This document shows, in pieces, positions 4,966 to 7,063 of a stretch of DNA of 7,063 nucleotides. Both the position numbers and the translations under genes were made by a program. Origin of the DNA: Planctomycetaceae bacterium (GTDB taxonomy: Bacteria > Planctomycetota > Planctomycetia > Pirellulales > Thermoguttaceae); the NCBI GenBank assembly GCA_031276415.1, contig JAISNF010000512.1, positions 1 to 7,063 of the forward strand. The letters run 5' to 3'. Position 1 is the first letter of the stretch, and every line of letters starts with the position of its first letter. A model generated the notes under the pieces. That model did no database searches. It saw nothing but the letters and a program-made list of their open reading frames with translations, and had not been told where the DNA came from.

Positions 4966-5847
4966 TTACTTTTTGAATTGCCAAATGGCTGAAATATTAC
5001 AATTACAATTTTTGTACTTTATATGAAACAATAACGAAGCGAGTATAACCGCAGTACCAACAACGAGTGCGGTGTAATTTTCTATTTTGTTCCAAATAGT
5101 AATATTTATAACAATTCCCGCCGGAATCAGGGCATTATTCATGATACCTAAAACTCCCGCATCAACCATTGTTGCACCTTTATTCCACAAAAAATATCCG
5201 ACTCCCGAAGCCGCCAAACCAAGCCAAAATAAAATAAACCATTGCAAAAATGACGGATTAATTTTCTCAAAATCTCCAAAAATAAAAAACGCCAACATCG
5301 TAACAATTAATGCTCCGAAATGGAAATAACCAAAAATTTCTTTCTGTTCAAAATTTCGGTTATTTTCTGCTACGTATTTATACGCACTTTGTCCCAATGC
5401 GAAACAGATATTGGCGGCTTGCACAAGTAAAAATCCCGCCCAAAAATTTTCGCTTACATTATTGTATCGTATGATAAAAGCCCCTAACACGGCAAGAGCG
5501 GCACTTATCAGATACAAAAAATGAAAACGCCTGACCAAAATGTCATATACAAGTGTTACATAAAACGGCGTAAAAATGGTAAAAAGCAGGATTTCCGGTA
5601 CTGTTAAAAAACGGTAAGAGTGATACAAAAAAAGATACATGATACCTATTTGTATTGAACCAATAAGCATAAGTTGAGATTGTAAAATTAGCGGTACTCC
5701 TTTGAATTTTGTAAACGGAACAAATAATAACGCCGCTAAAACAATACGAATAAAAACCAAAAAATATTTGTCCAAATTCATCAAATATTCACCGATAAGA
5801 CTAAATGAAAAAGCCCATAGTATAGTTACAATAACTAAGTAAAACAT
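4966..5847 (-). CDS. EamA-family (DMT superfamily) transporter
   Basis: This 293-residue inner-membrane protein has about ten hydrophobic segments, at roughly 2-21, 27-46, 54-76, 84-104, 108-127, 134-158, 171-191, 198-220, 227-251 and 258-277. That is the two-times-five-helix layout of EamA proteins in the drug/metabolite transporter superfamily. The first segment contains ILWAFSFSLIG, the usual 'WAFSF' opening. The second half carries GYFLWNKGATMVDAGVLGIMNNALIPAGI, a conserved region of these carriers. Members export or import amino acids, amines, carboxylates or vitamins; the substrate cannot be predicted here, and neighbours give no clue. The ATG start has a good Shine-Dalgarno (AGGA, 9-nt spacer, 5857-5860). 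The C-terminal 18 residues (KYKNCNCNISAIWQFKK region) are hydrophilic and look less family-like. The gene seems to be transcribed alone, with noncoding DNA of more than 500 bp on both sides. Confidence 0.88.
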   Translation of the reverse strand: MFYLVIVTILWAFSFSLIGEYLMNLDKYFLVFIRIVLAALLFVPFTKFKGVPLILQSQLMLIGSIQIGIMYLFLYHSYRFLTVPEILLFTIFTPFYVTLVYDILVRRFHFLYLISAALAVLGAFIIRYNNVSENFWAGFLLVQAANICFALGQSAYKYVAENNRNFEQKEIFGYFHFGALIVTMLAFFIFGDFEKINPSFLQWFILFWLGLAASGVGYFLWNKGATMVDAGVLGIMNNALIPAGIVINITIWNKIENYTALVVGTAVILASLLFHIKYKNCNCNISAIWQFKK

Positions 5848-5944
5848 CCGTATATTTCCTGTAATTTTTATTGCAGTTTATGATTACAAAATTATAAAAT
5901 TACAAAATTAGTAACTATTTTAATGATTTATTGTAATTCAAAAG

Positions 5945-5967
5945 GCGGCGTTTCGATAAAACACCGC
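5945..5967. other. Short hairpin next to the 15-bp repeats
   Basis: GCGGCGTTT (5945-5953) pairs with AAACACCGC (5959-5967), 8 of 9 pairs with one C-A mismatch, around CGATA. It abuts the 15-bp tandem array. No T-run follows on either strand, so a terminator role is unlikely; an upstream regulatory or REP-like palindrome is possible. Confidence 0.4.
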
Positions 5968-6011
5968 AATAGTTAATGTTACAATAGTTAATGTTGCAAC
6001 GGTTAATGTTG
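5967..6011. repeat. 15-bp tandem repeat, three copies
   Basis: CAATAGTTAATGTTA (5967-5981), CAATAGTTAATGTTG (5982-5996) and CAACGGTTAATGTTG (5997-6011) follow each other exactly. All share the GTTAATGTT core, with at most three differences between any two units. Three iterated sites upstream of a gene can be regulator binding sites, but the array is about 120 bp from the transporter start and more than 500 bp from the KilA-N start. Confidence 0.85.
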
Positions 6012-6104
6012 TTTCTAATTTTGTACGTAAACAAAACACAAAATTTTGAATGATCCAATGACTAAAATATCACGCAATTTTTAATTTATTTACGATTAAA
6101 AATC

Positions 6105-6130
6105 AAGAGGTCGGCAAGCAATTGCCTCTT
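6105..6130. other. Small hairpin before the third ATCTGCG copy
   Basis: AAGA (6105-6108) pairs with TCTT (6127-6130), and GGCAA (6113-6117) with TTGCC (6122-6126), around a GCAA loop. AAGAGG with CCTCTT is an alternative outer helix. AT-rich sequence follows, but no clean T-run. It could be a weak structure of no function. Confidence 0.3.
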
Positions 6131-6136
6131 ATATTT

Positions 6137-6187
6137 TAAAAATAGTCTACGATTATCAGTACGATTATTATCGTCATCTGCGGACAA
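6137..6187 (+). repeat. ATCTGCG-family dispersed repeat, copy C
   Basis: TTTAAAAATAGTCTACG, ATTATCAG, an extra TACGATTATTATCG stretch, then TCATCTGCGGACAAT. It matches copies A and B at both ends and carries a short internal expansion of the CGATTAT step, so the family seems to vary by gain or loss of 10-14-bp inner units. Confidence 0.6.
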
Positions 6188-6467
6188 TTCTTTCCTTTTG
6201 AATTTCTGTTTGAATTTCTATCGCAAATAATTTTTTGTAATAGTTTGAGACGAAGTGAAATATAATTGTTGCCTATTGTATAAAAATGAAAGAATTTGTA
6301 TATTATTGTATATTATGTTTCCTGCAAACAATGAGGGATTTTGTGATGTTTTGTGTTTAACCATCACCGCTCATTTGTTAATTTCAATTTAACGTTAAGT
6401 AACTTCATAAACTTTTCACACTTGAAATTGCGTTTACCTTCGTCAGTCTGCTTTCGGACGGCAGGCA

Positions 6468-6495
6468 TTGACGCTTTTAATCGCTGAAATTTAAG
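6468..6495 (+). promoter_or_regulatory. Possible sigma-70-like promoter of the KilA-N gene
   Basis: TTGACG (6468-6473, 5/6 to the -35 consensus) and TTTAAG (6490-6495, 4/6 to the -10 consensus) are 16 bp apart and would place transcription start near 6502, about 17 nt before the ATG. The -35 lies in the right arm of a weak hairpin (CGTCA 6441-6445 with TGACG 6469-6473; CTGC with GCAG inside). The match is modest and the background AT-rich. Confidence 0.3.
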
Positions 6496-6518
6496 TACAG
6501 CAGTATAAGTAAAGAACA

Positions 6519-7063
6519 ATGAGTAAAAAAGAAACAATAACTGTACAAGGAACAGAAATAACACTGCTGACCAAAGAAAAAGAAAATTATATTTCATTAA
6601 CCGATATGGCAAAATATCGCGACAACGAAAATCCGGCGCAGATTATAAGTCTTTGGCTTCGTACATACAGCACGATAGAATATCTCGGACTGTGGGAAAT
6701 GTTGAATAATCCAAATTTTAAACCCCACATTTATGAGGGGTTTAAAAATGAATCTGCCAAACCACATTTTTGGATGTCGCCTCAAAAATGGATCAACGAA
6801 ACTAACGCCATCGGAATGATTTCAAAATCGGGACGCTACGGAGGTGGAACATTTGCCCATTCCGATATTGCTTTTAAATTTGCGGCATGGATTTCGGCTG
6901 AATTTGAACTCTATCTTATTACGGAATTTAAACGTTTAAAAGAGGACGAGCAGCAGCGTCTTTCATTGGAATGGAATTTGCAACGTACTTTATCGAAAAT
7001 CAACTATCGCATCCACACCGACGCAATTAAAGAACAACTTATTCCCGCGACAGTCACCAAAGA
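6519..7063 (+). CDS. KilA-N domain protein, N-terminal part
   Basis: The frame opens at ATG 6519 and runs off the right edge after 181 complete codons. The KilA-N domain (PF04383), a DNA-binding fold first found in phage P1 KilA and common in phages, large DNA viruses and mobile elements, fills about residues 23-141. ENYISLTDMAKY (22-33) opens it, followed by NPAQIISLWLRTYSTIEYLGLWE (38-60), NNPNFKP-IYEGFKNE, SPQKWINETNAIGMISKSGRYGGG and FAHSDIAFKFAAWISAEFELYLITEFKRLKE. The following LEWNLQRTLSKINYRIHTDAIKE is usual in the bacterial subfamily, whose members are about 270-290 residues, so roughly 100 residues are missing. The start fits the family; the upstream purine stretch AAAGAA is only a weak Shine-Dalgarno. 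The true role of these chromosomal KilA-N proteins is unknown; they are often associated with prophage or accessory DNA. No other phage gene is visible here. Confidence 0.92.
   Translation, partial: MSKKETITVQGTEITLLTKEKENYISLTDMAKYRDNENPAQIISLWLRTYSTIEYLGLWEMLNNPNFKPHIYEGFKNESAKPHFWMSPQKWINETNAIGMISKSGRYGGGTFAHSDIAFKFAAWISAEFELYLITEFKRLKEDEQQRLSLEWNLQRTLSKINYRIHTDAIKEQLIPATVTK
6716..6747. other. Perfect 11-bp inverted repeat inside the KilA-N coding sequence
   Basis: TTTTAAACCCC (6716-6726) is exactly complementary to GGGGTTTAAAA (6737-6747) around a 10-nt loop. It falls in the codons for the NFKP-HIYE-GFKN stretch. Because that peptide is conserved in the family, the palindrome may simply follow from the codons for FKP and GFK. 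Confidence 0.6.

Larger units (their letters stand above)
5848..6518. other. Divergent intergenic region, AT-rich with repeats, no credible gene
   Basis: These 671 bp separate the divergent transporter and KilA-N genes, so both promoters should be here. Upstream of the transporter is a 12-bp direct repeat ATTACAAAATTA (5883-5894, 5899-5910) overlapping a minus-strand TATAAT-like site (5896-5891). Further right are a 15-bp triple tandem repeat, an ATCTGCG-family copy, a short direct repeat TTTGAATTTCT (6197-6207, 6209-6219), and a palindromic stretch before the KilA-N start. The minus-strand open frame at 6364-6612 overlaps the KilA-N gene and is not convincing. Confidence 0.65.

Noticed and set aside
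4796..5026. 76-codon plus-strand open frame
   Set aside because: It starts in the 13-bp duplication, crosses an ATCTGCG repeat and ends antisense within the transporter gene. No ribosome site or family likeness was seen.
4966..5847. Assigning a substrate to the EamA-family transporter
   Set aside because: The family transports many unrelated compounds, and neither the sequence nor the neighbours discriminate among them.
6355..6400. Integron attC site: GTTTAAC at 6355-6361 and GTTAAGT at 6394-6400 match the R-box patterns
   Set aside because: The inner L boxes are not complementary, the 46-bp span is short, and no integron integrase is visible. Such heptamers are easy to find in AT-rich DNA.
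6364..6612. 82-codon minus-strand open frame with a hydrophobic N-terminal stretch
   Set aside because: Its first third lies antisense to the start of the well-supported KilA-N gene, and the rest covers the palindromic leader. The hydrophobic stretch arises from the complement of lysine-rich codons.

Overview
The window looks like AT-rich chromosomal DNA from a Planctomycetes or related PVC-group bacterium. The main evidence is the C-terminal part of a DUF1559 (H-X9-DG) pseudopilin-like protein at the left edge, a family very largely confined to planctomycetes and their relatives. The other genes are compatible with this but not diagnostic, and no rRNA or tRNA gene is present to fix the taxonomy.

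Layout, left to right: (1) the 3' end of the DUF1559 gene on + (1-413). (2) A 738-bp convergent gap full of repeats and hairpins (414-1151). (3) argS, arginyl-tRNA synthetase, on - (1152-2897). (4) A short gap with a tetranucleotide microsatellite. (5) A lutB-type LUD/ferredoxin protein on - (3043-4446, start revised from a GTG at 4464). (6) A 519-bp repeat-rich gap. (7) An EamA/DMT-family 10-TM transporter on - (4966-5847). (8) A 671-bp gap with a 15-bp triple tandem repeat, another dispersed repeat copy and a possible promoter. (9) The 5' part of a KilA-N domain gene on +, cut by the right edge (6519-7063).

The three minus-strand genes are separated by 145 and 519 bp and do not look like a tight operon. 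The jobs they suggest (translation, lactate oxidation, solute transport) are unrelated. lutB has no lutA or lutC beside it. The KilA-N gene points to prophage or mobile-DNA influence at the right edge, but no integrase, transposase or structural phage gene is visible.

The unusual feature is the noncoding DNA. About a quarter of the window is intergenic, and each long gap carries several different short repeats: a 64-bp sequence present twice in opposite orientation about 3.9 kb apart at 58/64 identity; three evenly spaced GACCCC/GGGGTC hairpins with a compensatory base-pair change; a dispersed ATCTGCG/ATCTGYGGACA family with four arms; and tandem repeats with units of 4, 13, 15 and 21 bp. I found no convincing new multi-gene system. 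The repeat families are the part most worth following up.
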